Below, piece after piece: positions 51,786 through 60,900 of a stretch of DNA of 64,000 nt. Below the pieces are notes generated by a model. That model was given only the letters and a program-made list of their open reading frames with translations. It made no database searches and was not told where the DNA came from. Source of the stretch: Paenibacillus sp. FSL R5-0912 (lineage in GTDB: Bacteria; Bacillota; Bacilli; Paenibacillales; Paenibacillaceae); the NCBI RefSeq assembly GCF_000758605.1, contig NZ_CP009282.1:1116001-1180000 (forward strand). The letters run 5' to 3'. Positions within the stretch are counted from its first letter, which is position 1. Every line of letters begins with the position of its first letter. Position numbers and translations under genes: made by a program.

Positions 51786-52775
51786 TTGATCCAGCCCATT
51801 CTAAAAATTGAAAATTTGCACACCCACTTTTTTACCGACCGCGGTGAAGTTCCTGCAGTTGACGGTGTTGATTTGTACATTAATCCGGGTGAGGTTCTGG
51901 GTGTGGTCGGCGAATCCGGCTGTGGTAAAAGCGTAACCTCCCTGTCCATTCTAAAGCTGGTTCCGGATCCCCCGGGAAAAATCGTGGACGGACGCATCCT
52001 GCTGAAGGGCCGTGATCTTGTCCCGCTCAAAGAGAAAGAGATGCGTAAGATCCGCGGTGATTCGGTCTCGATGATTTTTCAGGAACCGATGACTTCGCTC
52101 AATCCGCTGTTCACGGTCGGACAGCAAATTATTGAAACCGTACGCCTGCACCGTGGCCTCTCCAAGAAGGAGGCCCGGGAGCACGCTGTAGAGATGCTCC
52201 GTAAGGTAGGCATTCCCCGGCCGGAGGCCATTATTGATGAATATCCGCATCAGCTGTCGGGAGGCATGCGCCAGCGTGTAATGATCGCCATGTCCATCTC
52301 CTGCAGTCCGGAGCTGCTGATTGCCGATGAGCCGACGACTGCGCTTGATGTGACGATTCAGGCACAGATTCTGGATCTGATCCGCCGGCTTAACGAAGAA
52401 CAGGGGACGGCCGTTATGCTGATTACCCATGATCTTGGTGTTGTAGCAGAGATGTGCCACCGTGTTGCGGTTATGTATGCCGGCAAGGTAGTGGAGGAAG
52501 GTAGCGTACGTGATATTTTCAAGAATCCGCTGCATCCGTATACCCGAGGGCTAATCGAATCTGTACCCCGGATGGATGAAACCAGAGACCGCCTGCATTC
52601 TATTCCGGGCAATGTGCCGATTCTCAGCAAGGAAATGCAGGGCTGCCGGTTCGCGCCGCGCTGTCATGAGGTGATGGATATTTGCCGTCAAAGTCTTCCT
52701 AAGCTTACGCTCCAGGAGGAACAGCACAGCTGCAGATGCTGGCTGCATGAAAGTCAACAGGAGGATGCGGTATGA
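51786..52775 (+). CDS. dppD: Peptide ABC transporter ATP-binding protein, DppD/OppD type
   Basis: A 329-residue ATPase. Walker A is GESGCGKS (about residue 40), the signature is LSGGMRQR and Walker B is [11 protein letters not shown]. The C terminus holds the oligopeptide-transporter-specific domain with the Cys-rich GCRFAPRC. The TTG start follows AGAGAGGTAG. The 270 bases upstream are AT-rich and contain no gene. The gene overlaps dppF by ATGA, and the two ATPases would form a heterodimer driving the permease encoded by dppBC. Confidence 0.94.
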   Translation: MIQPILKIENLHTHFFTDRGEVPAVDGVDLYINPGEVLGVVGESGCGKSVTSLSILKLVPDPPGKIVDGRILLKGRDLVPLKEKEMRKIRGDSVSMIFQEPMTSLNPLFTVGQQIIETVRLHRGLSKKEAREHAVEMLRKVGIPRPEAIIDEYPHQLSGGMRQRVMIAMSISCSPELLIADEPTTALDVTIQAQILDLIRRLNEEQGTAVMLITHDLGVVAEMCHRVAVMYAGKVVEEGSVRDIFKNPLHPYTRGLIESVPRMDETRDRLHSIPGNVPILSKEMQGCRFAPRCHEVMDICRQSLPKLTLQEEQHSCRCWLHESQQEDAV

Positions 52776-53764
52776 GTGAGAGCCTGCTAGAGGTCAAGGG
52801 TCTTAAGAAGTATTATCCGATCAACAAAGGATTCTTGGGTAGGGCACAGGGTGATGTCAAGGCTGTGGACGATATCTCCTTCTCGGTAAGCAAAGGTGAG
52901 ACCTTTGGCTTGGTTGGAGAGAGCGGCTGCGGTAAATCCACAACCGGCCGTGCCTTGCTTCGGCTGATTGAGCCCACGGCGGGAGAGATTTGGTTCGAAG
53001 GTCAGGATATCACGAAGCTATCTATAGAAGAGATGCGGGGGCGGCGCCGGGAGATGCAGATTGTTTTCCAGGACCCGTTCTCATCCTTAGATCCACGCAA
53101 TACTGTACAGCGTATTCTTGAAGAGCCGATGATTGTGCACGGAGTAGGCGATGCCAAGCAGCGCCGGGCTGCAGTAGAACGTCTGGCTGATGTAGTCGGG
53201 CTGGCTAAAGCGCATTTGCAGCGTTACCCGCATCAGTTCTCCGGCGGACAACGCCAGCGGATCGGGATTGCCAGAGCACTGGCGCTCCAGCCGAAGCTGA
53301 TTATCGCCGATGAGCCTGTATCTGCACTGGATGTATCGATCCAGTCACAGGTCATTAACCTGATGCAGGATTTACAGAAGGAATTCGGATTGACCTATAT
53401 CTTCATCGCCCATGATCTCAGCGTGGTGAAGCATATCTGCGACCGTGTAGCCGTGATGTATCTGGGGCGGATTGTTGAAGTCACCGATAAGCATAAGCTC
53501 TATGCCGATCCGCAGCATCCCTATACGCAGGCACTGCTGTCCGCAGTTCCTGAGCCCGATCCCGATATCCGTAAGGAACGGATCATCCTGCAGGGTGAGG
53601 TACCGAGTCCGGCGAATGCGCCGGTCGGATGTGCTTTTAATACACGTTGTCCCCGGGTGATGGAGATATGCCGTAATGTCAGACCTCCGCTGCAGGAGAC
53701 AGGGTCCGGACATTTGACCGCCTGCCATCTGTATGATGAGGAAGTCCGATCCCGGCTTGCGTAA
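52772..53764 (+). CDS. dppF: Peptide ABC transporter ATP-binding protein, DppF/OppF type
   Basis: A 330-residue ATPase, partner of the preceding protein. Walker [11 protein letters not shown]-loop VFQDPF, signature [15 protein letters not shown], Walker [12 protein letters not shown] and the C-terminal GCAFNTRC are all present. The start overlaps the dppD stop codon (ATGA). The 120 bases to dppA include no obvious terminator, so the five transport genes are probably one operon. Confidence 0.95.
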   Translation: MSESLLEVKGLKKYYPINKGFLGRAQGDVKAVDDISFSVSKGETFGLVGESGCGKSTTGRALLRLIEPTAGEIWFEGQDITKLSIEEMRGRRREMQIVFQDPFSSLDPRNTVQRILEEPMIVHGVGDAKQRRAAVERLADVVGLAKAHLQRYPHQFSGGQRQRIGIARALALQPKLIIADEPVSALDVSIQSQVINLMQDLQKEFGLTYIFIAHDLSVVKHICDRVAVMYLGRIVEVTDKHKLYADPQHPYTQALLSAVPEPDPDIRKERIILQGEVPSPANAPVGCAFNTRCPRVMEICRNVRPPLQETGSGHLTACHLYDEEVRSRLA

Positions 53765-53884
53765 TGAAATAAGGAAGAATTCAATACCGCTCTCTATGCA
53801 TTGGCCCTGATATATGGCAGCGCTTTGGCGCAGCTCCATATAAACGCTTTAATACTTTTAATGAAAGAAGGGAGTTTTCTAGAG

Positions 53885-55555
53885 ATGAAGAAGTGGAGTA
53901 GTCTTGCACTGGCAGTAACGCTGGGGGCGGTATTAACATTAAGCGGCTGCGGGGGTAACAATAACAACGCTGGCACAGAAGCGACAGCAGCAACGAATGC
54001 AGCGGCGACTACCGCACCGGATAGCTCGCCTGAAACATCGGCTAACACGCAGGATACGCTCATCCTTGGACGCGGCGGCGATTCTGCATCGCTGGATCCT
54101 GCCATTGTCACAGATGGCGAATCCCTGAAGATTGCCCATCAGGTATTTGATTCCCTGCTGGAATACAAGCCGGGTACCTCTGAAGTACAGGCTTCCCTTG
54201 CTGACAGCTGGGAGGTATCGCCTGACGGTCTGACGTATACCTTCAAGCTGCATCCGGGCGTGAAGTTCCATGACGGAACGGATTTCAACGCTGAAGCAGT
54301 AGTCTTTAACTTCACACGCTGGAGTGATCCGGCAAGTGAATTCAAGTTCGAAGGAGATTCCTTCGACTACTATGATTCGATGTTCGGTCCGGACGGCAGC
54401 CGTGTAATCAAAGAGGTTAAGGCTGTAGACGCAACTACGGTAGAGTTCACACTCAATCAGCCGCAGGCACCGTTCCTGCAGAATATTGCTATGACCTCCT
54501 TCGGGATTGCCAGCCCTGCTGCCATCCAGGAGAAGAAGGAGAACTTCAAGAACGAGCCGGTAGGCACAGGACCTTTCGTGTTCACGGAGTGGAAGCATAA
54601 TGATTCCATTACACTGGACAAGAATTCGAATTACTGGAAAGAAGGGCTTCCTAAGCTGAATAAAGTCATCGTCCGCTCCATTCCGGACAACTCGGCACGT
54701 TTCAATGCTCTGCAGAACGGGGAGATCGATCTGATGGAGGATTTGAGCCCGGATGATCTGTCCACGCTTGAAGGCAACACTGAACTGCAGAAGATTGAAC
54801 GCCCGCCGTTCAATGTAGCTTACCTCGGCTTCAACTTTAAGAAGAAACCTTTTGATAATGTGAAAGTAAGACAGGCGCTGAACTATGCGGTGAACAAACA
54901 GGCAATCATTGATGCATTCTTCTCAGGTCAGGCTACTGCAGCTGTTAACCCGATGCCGCCTTCACTGTGGGGCTACAACGATGCTGTGAAGGATTATGAA
55001 TATGATCTGGACAAAGCGAAGGCGCTGCTGGCGGAAGCCGGTTACCCTGACGGTCTGCCGGATACAGTAACCCTGTACGCTATGCCGGTATCCCGGCCTT
55101 ACATGCCTGACGGCAAGAAGGTTGCGGAAGCCATTCAGGCGGACTGGGAGACAATTGGCGTGAAGACTGTAATTGAATCCCCGGAATGGGCGACTTATCT
55201 GGATGACACCAAAGCTGGCGAGAAAGATGATATCTACATGCTCGGCTGGACTGGCGATAATGGTGACCCGGACAACTTCCTATATACGCTGCTCGACAAG
55301 GATGCTATCCCAGGCAACAACCGTACCTTCTATGTGAATGAAGAACTGCACACGATCCTGATCAATGCACAGAAGGAGACGGATCAGGCGAAACGTTCCG
55401 ACCTGTACAAACAGGCTCAGGAAATCATCAAAGCGGATGCACCGTGGATCCCGCTTGTGCACACTACACCGCTGCTGGCTGCGAAGGCCAATCTGAAAGG
55501 ATTCGTTCCAGGCCCTACAGGTACGGAATATTACAGCGAAATTTACTTCGAATAG
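53885..55555 (+). CDS. dppA: Peptide-binding lipoprotein, DppA-like (SBP family 5)
   Basis: A 556-residue extracellular solute-binding protein. Signal peptide with lipobox LSGC (Cys at about 22), then a Thr/Ala-rich spacer, then the family 5 fold: SLDPAIVTDGESLKIAHQVF, VKFHDGTDFNAEAVVFN and the DppA-type signature GWTGDNGDPDNF near residue 458. That signature makes dipeptide or heme-type ligands more likely than long peptides or nickel. ATG 53885 follows GAAGGGAG, giving a proper signal peptide. Confidence 0.94.
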   Translation: MKKWSSLALAVTLGAVLTLSGCGGNNNNAGTEATAATNAAATTAPDSSPETSANTQDTLILGRGGDSASLDPAIVTDGESLKIAHQVFDSLLEYKPGTSEVQASLADSWEVSPDGLTYTFKLHPGVKFHDGTDFNAEAVVFNFTRWSDPASEFKFEGDSFDYYDSMFGPDGSRVIKEVKAVDATTVEFTLNQPQAPFLQNIAMTSFGIASPAAIQEKKENFKNEPVGTGPFVFTEWKHNDSITLDKNSNYWKEGLPKLNKVIVRSIPDNSARFNALQNGEIDLMEDLSPDDLSTLEGNTELQKIERPPFNVAYLGFNFKKKPFDNVKVRQALNYAVNKQAIIDAFFSGQATAAVNPMPPSLWGYNDAVKDYEYDLDKAKALLAEAGYPDGLPDTVTLYAMPVSRPYMPDGKKVAEAIQADWETIGVKTVIESPEWATYLDDTKAGEKDDIYMLGWTGDNGDPDNFLYTLLDKDAIPGNNRTFYVNEELHTILINAQKETDQAKRSDLYKQAQEIIKADAPWIPLVHTTPLLAAKANLKGFVPGPTGTEYYSEIYFE

Positions 55556-55635
55556 TATGCTCCATAAGCATTTCCTTGCCGCCGCGTGCCTGCTGCGGCA
55601 AGTTATGCTTAAGGACCACTGGAAGGTGAGCCAAC

Positions 55636-56640
55636 TTGAACTCCTACCTATTAAAACGTGTCATGGTTTTATTCCCTGTGCTGATCGGAATGACGATTAT
55701 CGTCTTCTCCATTATTCACGCCATTCCGGGTGATCCGGCAGAAACCATTCTGGGCCAAAAGGCAACCGAGCAGTCCAAACAAGCGCTGCGCGAGCAGTTG
55801 GGTCTAGATAAGCCTTGGCTGCAGCAATACTTCAACTATATGGGAGATTTGGTGCAGGGCGATCTGGGAACCTCAATCCGGACCAAAACACCGATTGCCA
55901 AAGAAATTATGCCTTATCTGGCGGCAACGCTGGAGCTTACCGCAGCGAGTATGCTGTTCGCTACCATTGTAGGAGTGAACGCCGGTATTCTAAGTGCCTG
56001 GCGGCAGAATTCCTGGTTTGATTATACCGCGATGATTATAGCGCTCATTGGCGTGTCCATGCCGATCTTCTGGCTGGGGCTGATGGAGCAGATGTTATTC
56101 GCGCTGAAGCTGCACTGGCTGCCCTCTATAGGCAGGATGGATCAGCGGAATCCCGTGGAGAGTATTACCAATCTATATGTGATCGACACGATACTGGCAG
56201 GAGACTGGCGCCAGCTGTGGACGGTCATCAAGCATCTGATCCTGCCAAGCATAGCACTGGGCACCATTCCGATGGCAATTATTGCCCGGATGACCCGTTC
56301 GAGCATGCTGGAGGTCATGAACTCTGACTATATCCGTACGGCAAAGGCCAAAGGGTTGTCGCAATTCCTTGTCGTATATAAGCATGCTCTAAAGAATGCA
56401 CTGATTCCCGTGCTGACCGTAGTAGGTTTGCAGACAGGTGCACTTCTCGGCGGTGCAGTGCTGACAGAGACAATCTTTGCCTGGCCCGGCGTGGGAAGAT
56501 ATATATTTGAGGCGATCAGCTCACGCGACTATCCGGTAATCCAGACCGGAATCCTGATCATTGCTTTTATCTTCGTGTTCATTAATCTGCTGGTGGATCT
56601 GCTCTATGCCGTCATTGATCCGCGCATCAACTACAAGTGA
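55636..56640 (+). CDS. dppB: Peptide ABC transporter permease, DppB type
   Basis: A 334-residue permease with six membrane segments. The N terminus has the family pattern LLKRVMVLFPVLIGMTIIVF, and the EAA loop that contacts the ATPases is YIRTAKAKGLSQFLVVYKHALKNALIPVLT. The TTG start follows AAGGTGAG. It is followed by dppC after 11 bases. Confidence 0.95.
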   Translation: MNSYLLKRVMVLFPVLIGMTIIVFSIIHAIPGDPAETILGQKATEQSKQALREQLGLDKPWLQQYFNYMGDLVQGDLGTSIRTKTPIAKEIMPYLAATLELTAASMLFATIVGVNAGILSAWRQNSWFDYTAMIIALIGVSMPIFWLGLMEQMLFALKLHWLPSIGRMDQRNPVESITNLYVIDTILAGDWRQLWTVIKHLILPSIALGTIPMAIIARMTRSSMLEVMNSDYIRTAKAKGLSQFLVVYKHALKNALIPVLTVVGLQTGALLGGAVLTETIFAWPGVGRYIFEAISSRDYPVIQTGILIIAFIFVFINLLVDLLYAVIDPRINYK

Positions 56641-56651
56641 GGGGTGAACCT

Positions 56652-57545
56652 ATGGGACAGGCATCAATTCAAGTAACGCCCCCGGCTGTACCTGCTGACA
56701 AGGTTTCCGGGCCTTGGCGGGATGCGTGGAAGGCTTTCCGTAAGAATAAGACGGCGATGCTCGGCCTTGGCATCATTGTGTTTTTTGTGCTGATTGCCCT
56801 GCTGGCACCCGTAATCGCACCTTACGGCTTCAAGGAGCAGGAGCTGGTCAACCGGCTCAAAGCGCCGTCTGCCGACCACTGGTTCGGCACGGATGATCTG
56901 GGAAGAGATATGTTCACCCGCATACTATACGGTGCCCGGATCTCCCTCTGGGTCGGCTTTTTCTCGGTTATCGGCTCGATTGTTGTCGGTACGTTTCTGG
57001 GGATTCTTGCGGGCTTCTACGGCAAATGGATCGATATGCTGATATCCCGCATGTTCGATATTCTGCTGGCCTTTCCGAGTATTCTGCTGGCCATTGCAAT
57101 CGTAGCCATTCTCGGGCCTTCGCTGCAGAATGCGCTGTATGCCATCGCCATTGTTAATATTCCTACGTATGGCCGGCTGGTACGGGCCAAGGTGCTCTCC
57201 CTGAGATCGGAGGAGTACATAACGGCGGCCCGCGCAATCGGAATGACGAACAACCGCATTCTGCTGACCCATATTCTGCCTAACAGCTTAACGCCGATTA
57301 TCGTGCAAGGGACACTTGGCATCGCTACCGCGATCATTGAGGCCGCTGCGCTTGGCTTCCTTGGACTCGGCGCACAGCCGCCCGATCCGGAATGGGGCAA
57401 GATGCTCTCGGATTCACGGCAATTCATCCAGAAGGCACCCTGGACGGTTATTTTTCCGGGGTTGTCCATTATGCTGACCGTGCTTGGCTTCAACCTGGTA
57501 GGGGACGGCCTGCGCGATGTGCTTGACCCGCGGATGAAGAATTAA
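56652..57545 (+). CDS. dppC: Peptide ABC transporter permease, DppC type
   Basis: A 297-residue permease with six membrane segments and an N-terminal cytoplasmic tail of about 40 residues. The family signature HWFGTDDLGRDMFTRILYGARISLWVG and the EAA loop YITAARAIGMTNNRILLTHILPNSLTPI are clear. ATG 56652 is used with GAGGGGTG at 56639-56646; a GTG four bases into the dppB end would give five more residues. Last gene of the transport operon, ended by a terminator. Confidence 0.95.
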   Translation: MGQASIQVTPPAVPADKVSGPWRDAWKAFRKNKTAMLGLGIIVFFVLIALLAPVIAPYGFKEQELVNRLKAPSADHWFGTDDLGRDMFTRILYGARISLWVGFFSVIGSIVVGTFLGILAGFYGKWIDMLISRMFDILLAFPSILLAIAIVAILGPSLQNALYAIAIVNIPTYGRLVRAKVLSLRSEEYITAARAIGMTNNRILLTHILPNSLTPIIVQGTLGIATAIIEAAALGFLGLGAQPPDPEWGKMLSDSRQFIQKAPWTVIFPGLSIMLTVLGFNLVGDGLRDVLDPRMKN

Positions 57546-57560
57546 CTTCTGTTCACTGAT

Positions 57561-57598
57561 AGCCCTGCAGGCCTTTGGCTTGTAAGGGCTATTTTTTC
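57561..57598 (+). terminator. Terminator of the peptide-transport operon
   Basis: AGCCCT pairs with AGGGCT around an 18-base loop containing GCAGGCC/GGCTTGT, followed by ATTTTTTC. Confidence 0.8.
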
Positions 57599-57749
57599 AG
57601 AGTAGCAATACATAAAGCTGGAATTATCACTTATTCATATCAATAATAACTAAATATAATTAAACATAATCAAAACGTATAGAAAAACCAAAAAAGATGT
57701 GATAGAATAGCACCAAAATATATAAGATACATATACGGGAGGAATGGAA

Positions 57750-58529
57750 ATGTTCAAGAAGCTGGGGGTAGTGTTAGTGGCGGGATTGGTAGCGGCGGGA
57801 TTGTCTGCTGCACCTGGTGAACAGGCACAGGCAGCTAAGAAAACTGAAATTATTGTATCTGCGGCAGCTAGCCTGCAGGATAGTCTTGACAAGATTGCCG
57901 CGACTTACGAGAAGCAGCATCCTGGTATTGATCTTATTTTCAACTACGGTGCTTCCGGTACGCTGCAAAAGCAGATTGAACAGGGCGCTCCGGCTGATCT
58001 GTTCTTCTCTGCAGGAGACAAACAGATGACTGCCCTGGTAGATGGCGGGCTCATCAGTGATCATACCGGGCTGCTCAAGAATCAGCTGGTCCTCGTGGTG
58101 CCTTCTGATTCGAAGACTTCCATTACTACTATCACCCAGCTTACCGATAAAGCCTTCAAGAAGGTGGCTGTCGGCCAGCCGGAATCCGTGCCGGCCGGGC
58201 AATATGCGCAGCAGTCATTGACGGCTAAGAAGGTATGGGATACGCTGCAGAGCAAGCTGGTCTTTGCCAAGGATGTCCGTCAGGTATTGTCTTATGTGGA
58301 GACGGGAAATGCAGATGCCGGCTTCGTCTACAAGACAGACGCGCTTACCTCGAACAAAGTGAAGATTGCCCTGACAGTGGGCGGACATGTGCACAAGGCC
58401 ATTAATTATCCGGTTGGCATTGTGAAGGAGTCGCCGCATCAGGCGGAGGCCAAGGCATTCTACGAGTATGTACAGACAACAACGGCGGACGCGGTATTTA
58501 CAAGCTACGGCTTTCAATTAGCACAATAA
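57750..58529 (+). CDS. modA: Molybdate-binding protein ModA
   Basis: A 259-residue periplasmic-type binding protein. The mature part starts with the ModA pattern IIVSAAASLQDSLDKIAATYE and contains FNYGASGTLQKQIEQGAPADLFFSAG, with Ser and Ala residues placed to bind the oxyanion, and NADAGFVYKTDAL near the end. The signal peptide (1-28, ending AQA-A) has no lipobox Cys, which is unusual for a Gram-positive binding protein. ATG 57750 is seven bases from GGGAGG; the ATG at 57744 is too close. Tungstate binding is also possible. Confidence 0.92.
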   Translation: MFKKLGVVLVAGLVAAGLSAAPGEQAQAAKKTEIIVSAAASLQDSLDKIAATYEKQHPGIDLIFNYGASGTLQKQIEQGAPADLFFSAGDKQMTALVDGGLISDHTGLLKNQLVLVVPSDSKTSITTITQLTDKAFKKVAVGQPESVPAGQYAQQSLTAKKVWDTLQSKLVFAKDVRQVLSYVETGNADAGFVYKTDALTSNKVKIALTVGGHVHKAINYPVGIVKESPHQAEAKAFYEYVQTTTADAVFTSYGFQLAQ

Positions 58530-58558
58530 TACCTACTATACAAATGGGGTGAGAAGAG

Positions 58559-59221
58559 ATGGAGATCAATTGGACCGATTTTTTCGCCCCGGTCTGGCTT
58601 TCGGTCAAGATTTCGGTGATTACCAGCATTATCGTGTTCTTACTGGCTACGCTCGCAGCCAAGAAGATGGCAGGGCGGAGGTTCTTCGGACACAGCCTGG
58701 TTGAAACGGTCCTGCTGCTTCCGCTGGTTCTGCCGCCGACGGTTGTCGGCTTCGTCCTGCTGGTGATCCTCGGCCGGCGGAGCTGGATTGGCAGGCTGTA
58801 TGAGCAGTTCACCGAGCATACTATTTTGTTTACATGGGGCGCGGCAGTCATTGCCGCAGTAGTGGTTGCCTTCCCTCTGGTGTACAGGACGGTTAAGGCG
58901 GGCTTCGAAGGTGTGGAGAAGGACCTGGAGGATGCCGCGCGGGCGCAGGGAGCCAGCGAGCTTCAGGTTCTGCGCTATGTAACTCTCCCGCTGGCCAGCC
59001 GTTCACTGGCCGCAGGTTATGTACTGGGGTTCGCCCGCGGACTGGGCGAATTCGGCGCTACGATTATGGTAGCAGGGAACATCCCCGGGCGTACCCAGAC
59101 GGTGCCGACGGCAATCTATGTAGCGGTTGACGGCGGCAATATGACGCTGGCCTGGATGTGGGTATGCTCAATCATTGTCATTTCGGCCCTTATGCTGATG
59201 TTTGTTAACCGCCGGTCCTGA
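58559..59221 (+). CDS. modB: Molybdate ABC transporter permease ModB
   Basis: A 220-residue permease with five membrane segments. The EAA loop reads GVEKDLEDAARAQGASELQVLRYVTLPLA, and the region LPLVLPPTVVGFVLLVILG is highly conserved in ModB. GGGGTGAG precedes the ATG. No modC ATPase gene follows; a terminator and a convergent gene close the operon, so the transporter must borrow an ATPase from elsewhere. Confidence 0.94.
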   Translation: MEINWTDFFAPVWLSVKISVITSIIVFLLATLAAKKMAGRRFFGHSLVETVLLLPLVLPPTVVGFVLLVILGRRSWIGRLYEQFTEHTILFTWGAAVIAAVVVAFPLVYRTVKAGFEGVEKDLEDAARAQGASELQVLRYVTLPLASRSLAAGYVLGFARGLGEFGATIMVAGNIPGRTQTVPTAIYVAVDGGNMTLAWMWVCSIIVISALMLMFVNRRS

Positions 59222-59241
59222 CGGAGTGTAAGCTAAATTAC

Positions 59242-59282
59242 CCCCGGTATCATCAGAAATTCTGGAGATACCGGGGTTTTTC
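59242..59282. terminator. Terminator between modB and the convergent regulator gene
   Basis: CCCCGGTATC pairs perfectly with GATACCGGGG, followed by TTTTTC on the plus strand. It touches the stop codon of the minus-strand regulator gene. Confidence 0.9.
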
Positions 59283-60900
59283 ATTGGGGCATTCCCATCC
59301 CCATTCTGCGGTAATCGGAAGGGGATACGCCGGTCTCTTTCTTGAAGATCCGGTTAAAGGACCGGTAATTCTCAAAACCGATAGATTCGGAAATTTCAAA
59401 TGTCTTATGATCCGTGGTAAGCAGCAGCAGCTTTGCCTTTTCAATCCGCAGACGGGTCAGGTATTGAATGAAGCTTTCGCCTACTGCTTTTTTGAACATG
59501 GAGCTGAAATAAGGCACACTGTAATTAATCGAAGCTGCCAGCTCCTCCAGCTTATAGGGATAGCTGAGGTCTTCGCGCATATGTTGAATGATTCTTGTAA
59601 TCGAAGCATCGATCTTCCGGCCGCCCTCCTGAAGCTGCTGAAGCTTGCGGAAATAATCGCAGGTCGCCTCGTGTACGGAGTCGAAGGTTTGGCACAGCTC
59701 CATTTTTTTGCGCAGGTTCGCTTCGAGATCCGCACCGCCCTCTGTTCCAATAACGTTATGGCTCATATCCAGGAAGACTCTCAAATATAAGGATTTGATC
59801 TGCTCCGGATCCCAGGATTGCTCCATAGCCTGGCGGTATAAGGAGAGGCGCTCCTGCTCCAGTGCAGCCGTGTTCAAATGCGGCTCCAGCAGTGCTTTCT
59901 TGAGTACCTTGCTCCAGAACCGGCTGAGCGGCTCCGGAATCCGCTGGAAACGGGCGATTTGTTCCCAATCCTCAATAGCGATGCTCTCGCCAAAGCGGTA
60001 AAAGAAAGGATAGGGTGCAGAAGCCAGCCGTTTCAGTGCCTCAGGCCTGGCCTTCAGCCCCTGTCCGAAGCTGCACTGCAGGGCAATGCAGCTCATTTTA
60101 AGATTGGTGGCAAAGGAATCCAGCACCTGTTCCGGGAAATTGGGGCGCATAGCCTTTGACGTTTCGGTGTATATGGCGAGAAAACGTCCCTTGTCGAGCG
60201 CGATGACTTTATGCGGGCCTATGCCGGCCAGCAGCTCCTTGAGTACGTTGACTCCGGCGAATTGCCACAGCTTCAGCTCTTCAAGCTGATCAATCGGGAA
60301 GCGAAGGGAATTCCTGTCCAGCTCCAGCAGCAATACCTTGAAGCTTTGTTCGTGAAGAGGGAGCTGGGAGTCCTCCAGACTGCGCAGCCATTTGGCTTCG
60401 GCTGCCGGATTCAGCAGCATATCCAGAAAGAGGCTCTGCTCAATCTCCACCTCGCTGAGCCGGACCTGCTGTTCCAGCTGGAGATGCTTTTCCCGGGTTT
60501 CATCAAGTGAGTTCACCTGGGAGGCCAGCTCCTCCATCGTCCGGGTCAACAGGCCGGGATCAGAAAGACAGTCATCTTTAATGAGATAGGCTGCAGCCTT
60601 CAGATGAATGGCCTGCTGGGCATAATGGAAATCCTGGTGGCAGGTAAGGATGATGATCTGCGGCGGACGTTCCCCGCTTTTCTCAATTTCGCTTAGCATC
60701 TCAAGTCCATTCATGCCCGGCATGGTGATATCGGTTACGACAAGCTCCGGCTTGTGCTTCAGGAACAATTCCAGTCCGTCCCGGCCGTCTTCGGCTTCGC
60801 CAACCAGCGTGAATAAATCGGCACGCTCTTCAATGAAATGACGGAATACCGTTCTTGCCGGAATTTCGTCCTCCACGAGTACAACTCTATAGGGATTCAT
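59281..60900 (-). CDS. YesN-type response regulator with AraC HTH
   Basis: A 539-residue regulator. Receiver domain 1-125 with phosphoacceptor Asp57 in VVTDITMPGMNG; a long middle region (about 130-420) of unknown fold; and a C-terminal AraC-type double HTH (about 435-535: LAASINYSVPYFSSMFKKAVG, then ISESIGFENYRSFNRIFKKETG). AAAGGAGG precedes the ATG. The gene overlaps the end of the kinase gene by 14 bases. Paenibacillus has many such pairs controlling sugar uptake, and the adjacent divergent binding protein gene is the likely target. Confidence 0.94.
   Translation of the reverse strand: MNPYRVVLVEDEIPARTVFRHFIEERADLFTLVGEAEDGRDGLELFLKHKPELVVTDITMPGMNGLEMLSEIEKSGERPPQIIILTCHQDFHYAQQAIHLKAAAYLIKDDCLSDPGLLTRTMEELASQVNSLDETREKHLQLEQQVRLSEVEIEQSLFLDMLLNPAAEAKWLRSLEDSQLPLHEQSFKVLLLELDRNSLRFPIDQLEELKLWQFAGVNVLKELLAGIGPHKVIALDKGRFLAIYTETSKAMRPNFPEQVLDSFATNLKMSCIALQCSFGQGLKARPEALKRLASAPYPFFYRFGESIAIEDWEQIARFQRIPEPLSRFWSKVLKKALLEPHLNTAALEQERLSLYRQAMEQSWDPEQIKSLYLRVFLDMSHNVIGTEGGADLEANLRKKMELCQTFDSVHEATCDYFRKLQQLQEGGRKIDASITRIIQHMREDLSYPYKLEELAASINYSVPYFSSMFKKAVGESFIQYLTRLRIEKAKLLLLTTDHKTFEISESIGFENYRSFNRIFKKETGVSPSDYRRMGMGMPQ

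Noticed and set aside
57599..57749. Moco (molybdenum cofactor) riboswitch before modA
   Set aside because: The segment is simple AT-rich sequence without the conserved blocks or stable hairpins.
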